A stretch of DNA of 39,818 bases from Euryarchaeota archaeon UBA86 (GCA_002503055.1 DAQX01000005.1:1-39818), one strand, 5' to 3'. Counted from the first letter of the stretch, positions 24,363 to 34,757 are shown. The notes: generated by a model from the letters alone, not told the origin. Program-made: numbers and translations.

Positions 24363-27300
24363 ATGCGTGAGCGATGGGCATTGCTGTTGGCAATCCTGAT
24401 GTTGACATCTCCGGCTTCTGCATTGGTGGTTGGTGACAACCCACAAATGGGGGGTCCGGGCAATCACGATTATGTCCCAGTCGACTCACTTTCCAATCAA
24501 TCAATTGGGGCCCCGAACTCTCCTTGGATAGAATCGAGCCTATTCGACAGGATTGATTCGGGCAATGAAGATGTTCGGGTTACTGTGATTACGCGCTCGC
24601 TATCAGTACTCAATCAATGGCAGTACAATCACGGAGCTATTGAGGAACAGAAGCCAGCCAACTCTGGCGAATCAATCGTCTCTCTAGATCCGGTCGAGGG
24701 AGTCAATCACAGGACATTCTGGATGGACTCCGAGATTTTCCATAAACTCCCGGGTGTGCCGGGGATAATCGCTATACTGGATGCACAGAACTCACCAGAG
24801 CCCTACGACACGAAACCATTCGCTACGCCTCCCGGATTAAATCCAGAGTCAGTGAGAAGTGGTGAGATTCACGGCGCAATTGGTGCATGGGAGAGGGGCT
24901 ATACTGGAGAAGGCATGGTCGTGGCTGTTGCAGATACAGGAGTCGACTTTGCCCATCCTGATCTTAACGGAACTCAGGCCAGAGTATCAGATTCCAAGTC
25001 ACCTTACTTCGGCTGGCCCTTGATGTTCGATCACAACAGCATGTATTACTGGTTGGTGAATGGTGAAGCATATCCATCTAGGTCCACTTGGTATGCCGAC
25101 ACTTCTACGATAGATTACGACAACAATACTGACGGCATTCTCGATATCTCAGGTTACAACATTACTGGAGTAAACACATCTCTCTCTGGTGAATATCACC
25201 TTGGAGAACACCCTGATTCAACTCTTCGTAACAAGGCTGGAGGAGATGTCCCAATCCTAGTTGTGGATGATAGGGTTTCTGGCTTGTACGAGACAGTCTA
25301 TCCGGATATCAACCGAGACGGCCAGTTCCAAAACGATGTTCCTATGAGGCCGGGCGAGGAAACTGCAGGGCTAGATACCGATGACGACGGGTTATGGGAT
25401 ATTTCCGCAGGCCTAGTCTATTGGGTGGCTGATGGGACCAACGGTGTTCCTTATTCTGAAACATATGCTCCTCGCCATGGCTACAACAATAGAATCCCAG
25501 GTGCAGGCAATCTAACTCTATTCATGCTTGAGTCAGGTAGTCATGGGACACTGTGTGCAAGCGCCATCGCAGCTCAGGGTGTAGTTAGTGACGGAAAGGT
25601 TCTGGGCATGGCGCCTAACGCCACTATTTCTTCTATTGGCAACCATTACTCAGGAGGGCACTCACTGGACGGCTGGAGATTCATCGCCGAGGGCTACGAC
25701 GGAGTAACAATCACACAAGGAGACCAGCCTCACATAGGTTCGTTCTCGTTTGGTTACTCTTCGATAGACGAAGCTGGAGCCGACGGCTACTCGCTTTACC
25801 TAGATTGGTTGACTCGTATCTACAATGACAATGCTTCATACTCAGTTGCCATAGGCAACGGAGGGCATGGCTTCGGTACAGCCAAGGTTCCGGGGGCGGC
25901 ACATGGAATCTTCTCGGTGGGGGCATTCAGCAGCCGTTCTAGCGATTCATGGGGACAGAACGCCCCATGGTCGAATCGTGGCCCGAATGTGGTTGGCAGG
26001 ATGGACCCAGACATCGTTTCTGTCGGCTGGTCAGCCACAGGCGATATCCCTCTCAATTCTAGAAACAATGCTAATTCGGCATGGAGTACATGGGGAGGAA
26101 CCAGCCTTGCTACACCTATCGCTGCCGGCCTGATGGCGCTGGTGGCTGAGGCTTGGCAGGAAAACCTCGGAGATTATCCTGGCTCACAGGAATTCAGAGA
26201 CTTCGTACTGTCTACTTCTGACGATAGAGGCTACGAGCCATTCGTACAAGGCGGTGGCTGGTTTAATGCCTCACGGGCCACGGCTACTCTAGATGGGGCA
26301 AATGGAACTTGGTGGACAAGTCCAGCCCAATGGAATAGTGGAACATTCCAAGGCAAGCATAGGGATGCCAACATCAATCTTATGCGGCCGGGCGAATCTC
26401 AAGATGTAGCACTAGAGTTCGAGAATTATGGAGAAACAGATGTATTACTCAGATTCACTCCAACAGAATTTACTCCACTAGAGCACACTGTTCATGTTTG
26501 GGAAAGTCTCGGTAATGGTAGTGAAGACGGAGTAAACGACTCATGGGATGGCCATCAAGGAGACAGGCCGGACCTATTGATTCCACTACATATCTCAAAT
26601 GGCACGGAGTATAACCTGCCCTTGGATACTATACAACTCAGAGCTAGGGCGACCATAGAGTATTCAGCATTCGATGGCAATCAAGATAGAGCTTCAGAGG
26701 AGCGAGTATATCTGCAAATTTACCGATGGACTGACGAAGACGAAGATGGGATCTATGTCGAGGACTTTGACAACGATTCGATGGTAGACTCTGATGATTG
26801 GACGGAGTCGGACGAACTAGAGGAGGTGACTTACTGGTGGAGCAACGGGCCCAATGCAGAAGTCAGAGTCGGATTGCCATTTGAAGATGCTAGAGACGGA
26901 CTTTTCTTGGGTGTATGGAATTACAATGGGCATGTCTCAGATGATCCCGTAAGAATAGAAGTAGATTGGACAGCATTCGGAAGTGCAGGAAATGACTGGA
27001 TTACGATTCCATCGACTGCAGTGATTCCTGCGAATGGCTCCACATCTACTCAAATGACAGTTTCAGTCCCAACAGACGCAGAATCGGGACTTCATCAGCA
27101 CGGCGTGCTAATCGAATCATTCGAGATTGACGAAGGAGGAAATCTGACAACAACAATACCTCAGAGAAACTGGACATTGCCCGTAGTCACCAATGTGCCT
27201 TGGATAGGTCCATTCTCTCTAGAAGCCAAACCATTGGACGGAAATGTCTCCAATCAGACATTGTACGACGAATCATGGATTAGCGGAGCCACACGATGGG

Positions 27301-30300
27301 ACTGGAGGGCAGAGAGTGGTGACTGGCGATTCCTAACAGTTGAGTGGCCCGAGGAGTGGGATACTGGAGGTACTGCAATTCTCGATGTCGATTGGGATGA
27401 TAATCCATACACCGACATCGATGTCCTGTGGCTTACAGAGACTCCGCATTATTATGCAGAAGACGACCCCGACTCTTATGGCGATTCTACTTTCATCATT
27501 GAATCTCGCTCTACAAACAATCACGCCGGAGGAGGGTCACACAATTGGGGTACTTTCACCGATACCTCACGTGAGATGTTCGCAGTACCTGCCAATCAAG
27601 GTGTACACCAACTGGTCCTACATACGGCTCTACACGGAGTACCTACAAACGACAACCCGTTAAATGTCTCAGTAGGTTATCTTGCGGCCGAGGAATCTGG
27701 ATTCCAGAAACTAGTCACAGACTGGTCCGAAGGCAGCGGTGTTGATGCTGTCCATGTCGTTTCAACTATCCCTCTGAATGTCGAATCTGTTTCTTCCTAT
27801 GGCTGGAGCCAGCCAGCATATTATGACAACGAGACGGCATTTCAGGATGTCTCAGGAGACAAGATGACCGCATCTTGGTGGCACAACATGTCCATTGAGA
27901 ACTCAACTGAAATCGACATCAAGATGAATGCGCATGACGATGCAGATCTGGACCTCTATTTGTTCAGAGATGCCAACGGCGACGGTAGCTTCTCTTCTAA
28001 CGAAGAAGTAGGGCGTTCATGGTCAGGGTCATCGTCCGAAAGCATCACAATCACTTCACCCGAAGACGGATTTTACGCCGTAGCCGTACACGGTTGGTCG
28101 GTGCCAAGTGGGACCGTACAGTTTTGGATTGACATCGACGTCATCGGAGGAGACCAACTAACTATTACGGATAATTTCACCATGACTCCTGGTGAAATCG
28201 CGGCCCTTTGGCCCAATGGAAGTGAAACTCTAGCAGGACAAGTCCCAGCATCCGCTTTCCAAGTCAATCTGGCCTATGAGCGTCCAGCTCACGCAGGAGT
28301 CTGGACAGGCCATGTTGAAGTTGTAGTCGAAGGAGGAATCAGTCTACGGCTGCCCTATATCTACGAATTAGCAGAATTAGATCCAGAGATTTCTTTTGAA
28401 GTGCCGGAGAATATGACTCAAACCAATACAGTAGTTCCGATACGAATTCATGCCTTGGATACAGGTATAGGATTCAGGCTTGACGATCTAAATTGGATTG
28501 CCGCCAATAACCAAACTAGCATTCCCAATGCTGACTTAGTAGAAGCGTTGGATACCGAACTATCTTATCACAATCTGACTGAACTTTGGAACAGCGGAAA
28601 TCACTTTGCAATTCCAGACAATGTGAGTTTCAGGGAAGTCTGGATTAATGCAACACTGCCCGAAGTCGAGCAGTGGCATCACTATGCTGCAACTTTGAGT
28701 GACCGTGCGAATAGATCAGCATCCGCCCATCTCGCAGTTTCCTACGATGTAACGGCGCCACCACTAGCACTCTCTGACATACCTTGGATTACCAACCAGC
28801 AGAGTTTGACCTACACGCTGCATTCTGAGCCCGATGCCAGCGTTACTCATTCGGGTAATTCAGTTGAACTAGACGAAAACGGAGTTGCAGAGGTGACGAT
28901 ACAACTTACTGAAGCGGAAGCTAGGAAGAACCAAGACTCCACATTCTACTATGTACATGGGAGCAGTGTATTCGATATCGTAGTAACAGATCCTGCAGGC
29001 AACTCGTTCACACGGGAATTCTCGGTGGTTTTTGACCCTACTACTCCCTCTGCAAATCTAGTCGATGTCACAGACCAGGCAGGTTTTCATTACGACTCAG
29101 AAAGTATTGCAAATCCAGTCAACTTGACCCAAGGAACTGTGACTGCAATTATTCCAGTAGACATTCAAGAATGGTGCTTCAAACTCTCTGCGCTGAACTC
29201 TCCACATGAACTAGTACAATGCGAAACATCTCAGTTGATTCCACAACCTAGGCTAGAGGATGACCCTGGCCAATCTACGCTACCAGCTCAGTACAACATT
29301 GACACATCACAACTTCCAGATGGAGAATATTTGATGACTCTAGAGTTAAGAGACTGGGCCAACAATTCAGTAATAGAGTCATGGGCATTCGCTCTAGATA
29401 CTACTGCCCCAATAGTTGAGTGGTCAATCAACCCAGGCACAGAGACCTCATTCTTCGACCATAGACAAGGCCTTTCCTGGCTTGCGTCCGAAGAAGTTCA
29501 CGCCACCTTCACAATAGATGGTGTAACAATTAGTGAGCGTACCGATGTTACAGGGGGAGCGCTATTTGAACTCAACCATACGGGAATGCATACGGTATGC
29601 ATGGAAGCCGTGGATGGGACCAAGTCACAAGAGAATAATAACAGATTCAAGCAATGCCGAGAGATGATGCTTGATCCGTCAATCTACTCAACACATGTCT
29701 CAGCAGACTGGGATGGTGGATTGATGGCAATCGATATGGTCGAGGCGATATTACAACGCGGACCTGATCAAGAGATTTGGTGGAGCAGAGTCGGCTCTGA
29801 TCAACGAAGTCTGATTGAACCGGGCGCCGCAGTAATTACTCTGCCTTTGGAATTGGAGGAAGGAGACAACCAATTCCTGATTGAAATCGAGGCACTAGAT
29901 CACTACGACAACTACACTCTTTCGATAGTAAGAGACACTATTCCTCCCGCCTTAACCATGGAAGAGAAGGTGAATAGGACATCTCCTCTTGAGACTCAAA
30001 GAGTAGTCATGGGAACTTGTGAGATAGGGGCCTCTGTGATGGTTTGGTCCGAAACCGAATCGGTAGATTTCTTCTGTGAAGAAAGCGGTCTATTCGAAGT
30101 CAGAATAGGTATTCCTGAAGTTCCCGGGAAACACATCATCAATGCACTTTCATCAGACGGAGCGAACAATGAGAACTCTGCCTCAATTGAGGTTCTTGAG
30201 CAGGAGTGGTTTGACTGGGCTCTGGATGACGCTAGGGCCTCCGGGCCGATGCTGTGGTGGTTTTCCTTAGCAGGCTTGGCGATGATTCTACTTGTCTTGG

Positions 30301-30437
30301 TGCCCACAATGGCATTGCGCAACCGAAACGCAACAAGAGATAGGCTGCTCAAACACGGACCCAATATTGACGAGATTATGTCAGAAGTAGAATCGACAGT
30401 AAGCAATGACTCAACCAATGACGATTCCACTGAGTAA
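24363..30437 (+). CDS. Giant secreted S8 subtilisin-like protease with PPC domain and C-terminal anchor
   Basis: A 2024-residue exported protease from ATG 24363, giving MRERWALLLAILMLTSPASA, a clear signal peptide. The open frame reaches back over tRNA-Gln, which is not plausible as coding. The catalytic triad is Asp191 (VADTGVDFAHPD), His394 (GSHGTLCAS) and Ser581 (GGTSLATPIAAG), with oxyanion Asn499 (IGNGG). The Asp-to-His gap of about 200 residues is far longer than usual and holds acidic calcium-type loops. A long beta-rich region follows, with a PPC-like module near 1175-1260 (DADLDLYLFRDANGDGSF) and Ig-like repeats. A membrane helix (1963-1985) and an acidic, Ser-rich tail end it. It likely digests protein outside the cell while tethered to the membrane. 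The 3-hydroxyacyl-CoA dehydrogenase gene starts 31 bases after it. Confidence 0.92.
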   Translation: MRERWALLLAILMLTSPASALVVGDNPQMGGPGNHDYVPVDSLSNQSIGAPNSPWIESSLFDRIDSGNEDVRVTVITRSLSVLNQWQYNHGAIEEQKPANSGESIVSLDPVEGVNHRTFWMDSEIFHKLPGVPGIIAILDAQNSPEPYDTKPFATPPGLNPESVRSGEIHGAIGAWERGYTGEGMVVAVADTGVDFAHPDLNGTQARVSDSKSPYFGWPLMFDHNSMYYWLVNGEAYPSRSTWYADTSTIDYDNNTDGILDISGYNITGVNTSLSGEYHLGEHPDSTLRNKAGGDVPILVVDDRVSGLYETVYPDINRDGQFQNDVPMRPGEETAGLDTDDDGLWDISAGLVYWVADGTNGVPYSETYAPRHGYNNRIPGAGNLTLFMLESGSHGTLCASAIAAQGVVSDGKVLGMAPNATISSIGNHYSGGHSLDGWRFIAEGYDGVTITQGDQPHIGSFSFGYSSIDEAGADGYSLYLDWLTRIYNDNASYSVAIGNGGHGFGTAKVPGAAHGIFSVGAFSSRSSDSWGQNAPWSNRGPNVVGRMDPDIVSVGWSATGDIPLNSRNNANSAWSTWGGTSLATPIAAGLMALVAEAWQENLGDYPGSQEFRDFVLSTSDDRGYEPFVQGGGWFNASRATATLDGANGTWWTSPAQWNSGTFQGKHRDANINLMRPGESQDVALEFENYGETDVLLRFTPTEFTPLEHTVHVWESLGNGSEDGVNDSWDGHQGDRPDLLIPLHISNGTEYNLPLDTIQLRARATIEYSAFDGNQDRASEERVYLQIYRWTDEDEDGIYVEDFDNDSMVDSDDWTESDELEEVTYWWSNGPNAEVRVGLPFEDARDGLFLGVWNYNGHVSDDPVRIEVDWTAFGSAGNDWITIPSTAVIPANGSTSTQMTVSVPTDAESGLHQHGVLIESFEIDEGGNLTTTIPQRNWTLPVVTNVPWIGPFSLEAKPLDGNVSNQTLYDESWISGATRWDWRAESGDWRFLTVEWPEEWDTGGTAILDVDWDDNPYTDIDVLWLTETPHYYAEDDPDSYGDSTFIIESRSTNNHAGGGSHNWGTFTDTSREMFAVPANQGVHQLVLHTALHGVPTNDNPLNVSVGYLAAEESGFQKLVTDWSEGSGVDAVHVVSTIPLNVESVSSYGWSQPAYYDNETAFQDVSGDKMTASWWHNMSIENSTEIDIKMNAHDDADLDLYLFRDANGDGSFSSNEEVGRSWSGSSSESITITSPEDGFYAVAVHGWSVPSGTVQFWIDIDVIGGDQLTITDNFTMTPGEIAALWPNGSETLAGQVPASAFQVNLAYERPAHAGVWTGHVEVVVEGGISLRLPYIYELAELDPEISFEVPENMTQTNTVVPIRIHALDTGIGFRLDDLNWIAANNQTSIPNADLVEALDTELSYHNLTELWNSGNHFAIPDNVSFREVWINATLPEVEQWHHYAATLSDRANRSASAHLAVSYDVTAPPLALSDIPWITNQQSLTYTLHSEPDASVTHSGNSVELDENGVAEVTIQLTEAEARKNQDSTFYYVHGSSVFDIVVTDPAGNSFTREFSVVFDPTTPSANLVDVTDQAGFHYDSESIANPVNLTQGTVTAIIPVDIQEWCFKLSALNSPHELVQCETSQLIPQPRLEDDPGQSTLPAQYNIDTSQLPDGEYLMTLELRDWANNSVIESWAFALDTTAPIVEWSINPGTETSFFDHRQGLSWLASEEVHATFTIDGVTISERTDVTGGALFELNHTGMHTVCMEAVDGTKSQENNNRFKQCREMMLDPSIYSTHVSADWDGGLMAIDMVEAILQRGPDQEIWWSRVGSDQRSLIEPGAAVITLPLELEEGDNQFLIEIEALDHYDNYTLSIVRDTIPPALTMEEKVNRTSPLETQRVVMGTCEIGASVMVWSETESVDFFCEESGLFEVRIGIPEVPGKHIINALSSDGANNENSASIEVLEQEWFDWALDDARASGPMLWWFSLAGLAMILLVLVPTMALRNRNATRDRLLKHGPNIDEIMSEVESTVSNDSTNDDSTE

Positions 30438-30468
30438 GGCTCATGCCCCTACTCCCTTTCGAAGATAC

Positions 30469-31317
30469 ATGGAAATCACTAGCATAGGCGTCATCGGAGC
30501 CGGACAGATGGGCAATGGCATAGCACAGGTAGCAGCATGCGCTGGCTACCAGGTAATGATGATCGACATCGAACAATCATATGTGGACAGAGGTATGTCT
30601 TCGATTGAGTTTTCTCTATCCAAGCTAGTTTCCAAGGATAGGATGAGTCAGGAAGACGCGGATTCCGCTCTCGCACTTGTGAGTACATCTACAAGCAAGG
30701 AGGCAGCGTCTCAATGCGACTTGGTGATAGAAGCAATTCCAGAAATCCCCAATCTGAAATTCTCAACCTTCTCTGAGTTGGATGGAATCTGCAAAGATAG
30801 TACAATTCTTGCTAGTAACACTTCTAGCATCAGCATCGATGAGATTGCCGCTGCAACAAATAGGCCGAGCAAGGTCATTGGAATGCATTTCATGAATCCA
30901 GTTCCAATAATGAAACTCGTTGAAATCATAAACGGTTCACAGACTTCCAATGAGGTTAACTCCGCAGTTGTCGAGGCCGCGGAAAGGATGGGCAAGGTCG
31001 CACTCTCATGCAACGACTCTCCTGGCTTTGTAAGCAACAGAATTCTTTGCCCGATGCTAAATGAGGCAATACTGACTCTACAAGAGGGCGTGGCTGAGCC
31101 AGAGGCGATTGATGGAATCATGAAACTCGGGATGAACCACCCGATAGGACCACTCGCTCTATCGGATCTAATTGGCTTGGACACAGTCCTCCATATTATG
31201 AATGTCCTGCACGAGGGAATGGGCGACGACAAATACGCTCCTGCGCCACTGTTAATTGAGATGGTAGAGCAAGGAAAGCTCGGCCGGAAGAGCGGTCAAG
31301 GATTTTACGAATATTGA
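30469..31317 (+). CDS. 3-hydroxyacyl-CoA (3-hydroxybutyryl-CoA) dehydrogenase
   Basis: A 282-residue single-function enzyme that oxidises L-3-hydroxyacyl-CoA with NAD in beta-oxidation, or reduces acetoacetyl-CoA in the reverse direction. The Rossmann motif is GVIGAGQMGNG (7-17), the catalytic His140 lies in GMHFMNPVPIMKLVE with Glu152 nearby, and CNDSPGFVSNRIL opens the C-terminal helical domain. Length is typical of the PaaH/Hbd type (about 282), with no fused enoyl-CoA hydratase. An in-frame ATG at 30406 would overlap the protease gene; ATG 30469 puts the Rossmann strand at residue 4. The acyl-CoA dehydrogenase of the same pathway lies on the other side of the protease gene. Confidence 0.92.
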   Translation: MEITSIGVIGAGQMGNGIAQVAACAGYQVMMIDIEQSYVDRGMSSIEFSLSKLVSKDRMSQEDADSALALVSTSTSKEAASQCDLVIEAIPEIPNLKFSTFSELDGICKDSTILASNTSSISIDEIAAATNRPSKVIGMHFMNPVPIMKLVEIINGSQTSNEVNSAVVEAAERMGKVALSCNDSPGFVSNRILCPMLNEAILTLQEGVAEPEAIDGIMKLGMNHPIGPLALSDLIGLDTVLHIMNVLHEGMGDDKYAPAPLLIEMVEQGKLGRKSGQGFYEY

Positions 31318-31384
31318 CCAAAAAGGGTACTGAAAAGGTGCATTTTTCACACTAACGCTTCGTGCGAAAGTTCAAGCCTATGCG

Positions 31385-31402
31385 CATGCCCCTAAGGGCA
31401 TG
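31385..31402 (+). promoter_or_regulatory. Hairpin holding the start codon, with a 5-codon leader ORF
   Basis: CATGCCC and GGGCATG form a perfect 7-bp stem with loop CTAA, and the 3' arm contains the ATG of the next gene (31400). Inside the hairpin an ATG at 31386 opens a five-codon frame (MPLRA) whose TGA (31401-31403) overlaps that ATG as ATGA. The structure could hide the start, or could couple re-initiation to the tiny leader. If the transcript is leaderless, none of this would be present in the RNA. Confidence 0.35.
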
Positions 31403-34400
31403 ACCACCCGCCACACTGCATCTACGATAACAGCCCTGATCTTGGTCTCTTGCCTGTCTGGAGTTGTTCTAGCAAACGATGCAGGATCAGGAGGAGATGC
31501 AGGAGGAACCACCTCAACAGCAGTATGGCTGCCGGCCACCGATGCAACATACTACGGGAACCTAACATTCAGTGCAAATGGTACAGGCGATGATGAAGAC
31601 TACTACGGAGTCAATATGTCAAACAATACTGGAATAGCCGTACAGATTGACTATCCCAGTTCTACAGATTTTGATCTTGCTCTATTGAACTCCGGAGGGG
31701 GCTACATAGACACTAGCGTAAGTACCGGCACTACTGATGCAGTAACCTCTAATGGCACGAGCGTTGGTGGTAACACAGTATACATCTGGGTTGACAGATA
31801 CTCCGGCTCTGGACAGTACACAATGCAAATCTGGATATTCTCCACCAACTCTTCTGGCGGAGGTGGAGGCGGAGGAGGAAACTCTACCCAGAACGATGCG
31901 AATACTGGCGGAGATGCATCGGATGTACAAGCTACTCCAACATTTCTGAACGCGACGAATGCGACATACTACGGCTTTGTAGACAACTCGGCCGACGAGT
32001 ATGATTGGTATGCTATCTCGATGCCTGCATTCCATTCGATAAACGCCAGTCTTTCCTGGAATACATCGAGCGTTGATCTCGACTTGCACCTGTTCGATGA
32101 GAACGGCTCCTACATCGACTACAGCTACTGGGACAACCCGGAGAATGTCAGTAGTGGAAACGCAGCAATCGGAGGAACTAATGTCACGCTTATGGTACGC
32201 GCTTGGTCAGGAAGTGACAATTACACTCTCACTTTGAATTTCTCAAATATTTCTTCATCTCCTGTATACAATCAGGATGATGCGGGGACAGGTGATGATG
32301 CCTCTGACGACTACAACAATCCAACGAACATCGTCACATATGTCGGCCAGAATGACTTCACTGGCTGGGCATCATCTAGTGCAGACGCTGTAGATGAATA
32401 CTCTACATCAATCCCAGTTGATCATGGAATTACGGTATCTCTTTCCTTCGATACTTCGGATGCTAACTTCGATTTAGCGATGGCTGATATGCAGATCAAT
32501 ATCATCGACTCATCTTCGTCCTGGTTTTCTAGCCCAGAGGAAGTTTCCACAAATGGCTCAGGATACTATGTTGGTGGTGATAGTGTAATCATCGAGGTTT
32601 ACGCTTCTTCTGGCGAAGGAGACTATAACATGACCATTTGGATTTTCACGCTTGATGCCGATGGCGATGGATTCTATGATGAGGATGAGGTCGCATGTGG
32701 CTCCGATCCAGATGACGCCTCGAGTGTACCTCAAGACACGGATGCTGATGGTATCTGTGATATCTTGGATGATGATGACGATGATGATGGCTACGACGAT
32801 GCCAACGATTCATTCCCACTTGATAACGCCGAATGGGATGATACGGATGGCGACGGAGTAGGAGATAACTCAGATGAAGACGACGATAATGACGGTTGGA
32901 CGGATTCCGACGAATATCAATGTGGAACTGACTCGTTGGACTACAACAGCCAACCCCTAGATACCGATTCTGATGGAACTTGTGACATAGTTGACACGGA
33001 TGATGATGATGACGGATATCCCGATACCTCTGATGCATTCCCACTAGACGACGAGGAATGGATGGATACCGATGGCGATGGAACAGGTGACAATGCCGAT
33101 TTAGATGATGACGGAGATGGATTCACAGACGCCACTGAAGGGGTTTGTGGATCAGATCCACTAGATTCGGGTTCTATACCACTTGATACTGATCAAGATG
33201 GCTCGTGCAATGCTGTGGATGGCGATGATGATAACGATGGTTTCGCAGACATCAATGATGCTTTCCCACTAGACGCAAACGAGTGGGTTGATACTGATGG
33301 AGATGGATTTGGTAATAACCAAGATCAAGACGACGACGGTGACTTCGTAATCGATACTTCTGATGCATTCCCTCTGGACGCTACTGAGTGGGATGATAAT
33401 GATGCTGATGGAGTGGGAGATAATGCCGACCTAGACGATGATAACGATGGCTGGCCTGATACTGATGAGGCAGACTGTCAGACCGACCCATTTTCCTCTT
33501 TCTCAGTACCTGATGATTTCGATTCAGACCAGATTTGCGACAGAGTAGATCCAGATGACGATGGTGACGGAGTGGACGATACACTCGATATGTTCCAGTT
33601 CGATGCCACAGAATGGGAGGATCTGGATCTAGATGGCATCGGCGACAATGCTGATACCGACGATGATGGAGACAGTTGGTCGGATCTAGAGGAGCCCAAT
33701 TGTGGTTCAGATCCTCGAGATGCCAATTCAATACCCGATGACTGGGATGGCGACAGAATTTGTGACCCTCTCGACCCGGATGATGACAATGACATGACGC
33801 CGGATATCGACGATGATTTCCCATTCGATTCCAGTGAGTCCGTAGATACAGACGGGGACGGAGTGGGCGACAATTCAGATTCTGACGACGACGGAGATGA
33901 ATGGCCTGATGCTGTAGAAACAATCTGTCAGACAATGCCACTTTCAGCTAATTCTGTTCCACTTGATACGGATGGAGACGGATCATGTGATGTGGTCGAT
34001 GCAGATGACGATAACGACGGAGTCAGCGACTTAGCTGATGTCTTCCCATTGGACGGAACTGAGTGGGAGGATCGAAACTCAGATGGATTAGGAGACAATG
34101 CTCATCCATTGACAATTGTAGATCACATGAAACTCAACCCTATGCTCACCGCACTTGCAATACTTGCAATTCTAGGTGCCATCGGTGGGTCTGTAGCATT
34201 CACATTGAGTCGAAAGCAAGAAGGAGCGATTATCGTAACAGATGGAACCGAGCAGGTTTGGGATGATGACGAGTCTACTAACAAACAGTTTACTGAAGAA
34301 CCAGAGGCACCAGTCGCCCCGGATCCACCAGAAAGGCCACCTGAGATGCCAAAGACGCCACCTTCTCCGCCTGAAAAGCCTCCAATGCCACCTGAGATGC

Positions 34401-34654
34401 CGCCACAGCCCGAATTAGAGCCAGAGCAAGACTCTGACTCTGTTCCACCCTCTCCTCCGAAGATGAGACCACCTCCTCCGCCAGGTTTCGAGGATATGGC
34501 ATCGGTTCTAGCTGCAGAGCCTGAGAGAGTAAACAGTTGGGAAGACCTCCCAGATGGTGGTGATTATGTGGAAACAGAACCCATGAGGTATGAAGGAGAA
34601 GACTGTGGAGTTTGGGTGCGACAGGACGACGATAGTTGGGTTAGAGAAAATTGA
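31400..34654 (+). CDS. Surface protein: PPC modules, thrombospondin type 3 repeats, membrane anchor, proline-rich tail
   Basis: 1084 residues. It has an N-terminal signal peptide (ASTITALILVSCLSGVVLA). Three PPC-like beta modules follow, each opening with a DAGSGGDA-type motif and containing DFDLALL, DLDLHLF or NFDLAMA strands; an eight-glycine linker follows the first. From residue 419 to about 905 come thrombospondin type 3 repeats with many DxDxDGxxD calcium loops and paired cysteines. A membrane helix lies at about 915-938. The cytosolic tail (about 145 residues) is first proline-rich and ends in a tryptophan-containing block (last about 40 residues; GVWVRQDDDSWVREN). The likely role is calcium-stiffened adhesion or a surface stalk. 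The same plan is repeated by the next gene. Antisense frames here are shadows of Asp-rich codons. Confidence 0.87.
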   Translation: MTTRHTASTITALILVSCLSGVVLANDAGSGGDAGGTTSTAVWLPATDATYYGNLTFSANGTGDDEDYYGVNMSNNTGIAVQIDYPSSTDFDLALLNSGGGYIDTSVSTGTTDAVTSNGTSVGGNTVYIWVDRYSGSGQYTMQIWIFSTNSSGGGGGGGGNSTQNDANTGGDASDVQATPTFLNATNATYYGFVDNSADEYDWYAISMPAFHSINASLSWNTSSVDLDLHLFDENGSYIDYSYWDNPENVSSGNAAIGGTNVTLMVRAWSGSDNYTLTLNFSNISSSPVYNQDDAGTGDDASDDYNNPTNIVTYVGQNDFTGWASSSADAVDEYSTSIPVDHGITVSLSFDTSDANFDLAMADMQINIIDSSSSWFSSPEEVSTNGSGYYVGGDSVIIEVYASSGEGDYNMTIWIFTLDADGDGFYDEDEVACGSDPDDASSVPQDTDADGICDILDDDDDDDGYDDANDSFPLDNAEWDDTDGDGVGDNSDEDDDNDGWTDSDEYQCGTDSLDYNSQPLDTDSDGTCDIVDTDDDDDGYPDTSDAFPLDDEEWMDTDGDGTGDNADLDDDGDGFTDATEGVCGSDPLDSGSIPLDTDQDGSCNAVDGDDDNDGFADINDAFPLDANEWVDTDGDGFGNNQDQDDDGDFVIDTSDAFPLDATEWDDNDADGVGDNADLDDDNDGWPDTDEADCQTDPFSSFSVPDDFDSDQICDRVDPDDDGDGVDDTLDMFQFDATEWEDLDLDGIGDNADTDDDGDSWSDLEEPNCGSDPRDANSIPDDWDGDRICDPLDPDDDNDMTPDIDDDFPFDSSESVDTDGDGVGDNSDSDDDGDEWPDAVETICQTMPLSANSVPLDTDGDGSCDVVDADDDNDGVSDLADVFPLDGTEWEDRNSDGLGDNAHPLTIVDHMKLNPMLTALAILAILGAIGGSVAFTLSRKQEGAIIVTDGTEQVWDDDESTNKQFTEEPEAPVAPDPPERPPEMPKTPPSPPEKPPMPPEMPPQPELEPEQDSDSVPPSPPKMRPPPPPGFEDMASVLAAEPERVNSWEDLPDGGDYVETEPMRYEGEDCGVWVRQDDDSWVREN
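32654..34110 (+). repeat. Thrombospondin type 3 calcium-binding repeat region
   Basis: The coding DNA repeats GATGGCGATGG/GACGACGATAACGACGG-like units about every 36-50 bases, encoding Asp-rich loops and recurring blocks such as DAFPLDATEW followed by DTDGDGVGDN. Divergence between copies is moderate, so these are old protein repeats and not a recent tandem expansion. Confidence 0.85.
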
Positions 34655-34757
34655 AACAATATTTCGACAATATCCGTAGCATGCCATTTCTGATAATACA
34701 GTGATTATCGGACAGAACTGGACATTTGGATGCCGTAAGAGTAGATTTTCAGTATAT

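Noticed and set aside
32646..33941. Long antisense frames rich in His/Arg or Ser
   Set aside because: They are frame shadows of the Asp-rich TSP3 codons (GAT/GAC read backwards give ATC/GTC and Ser/His-rich peptides).
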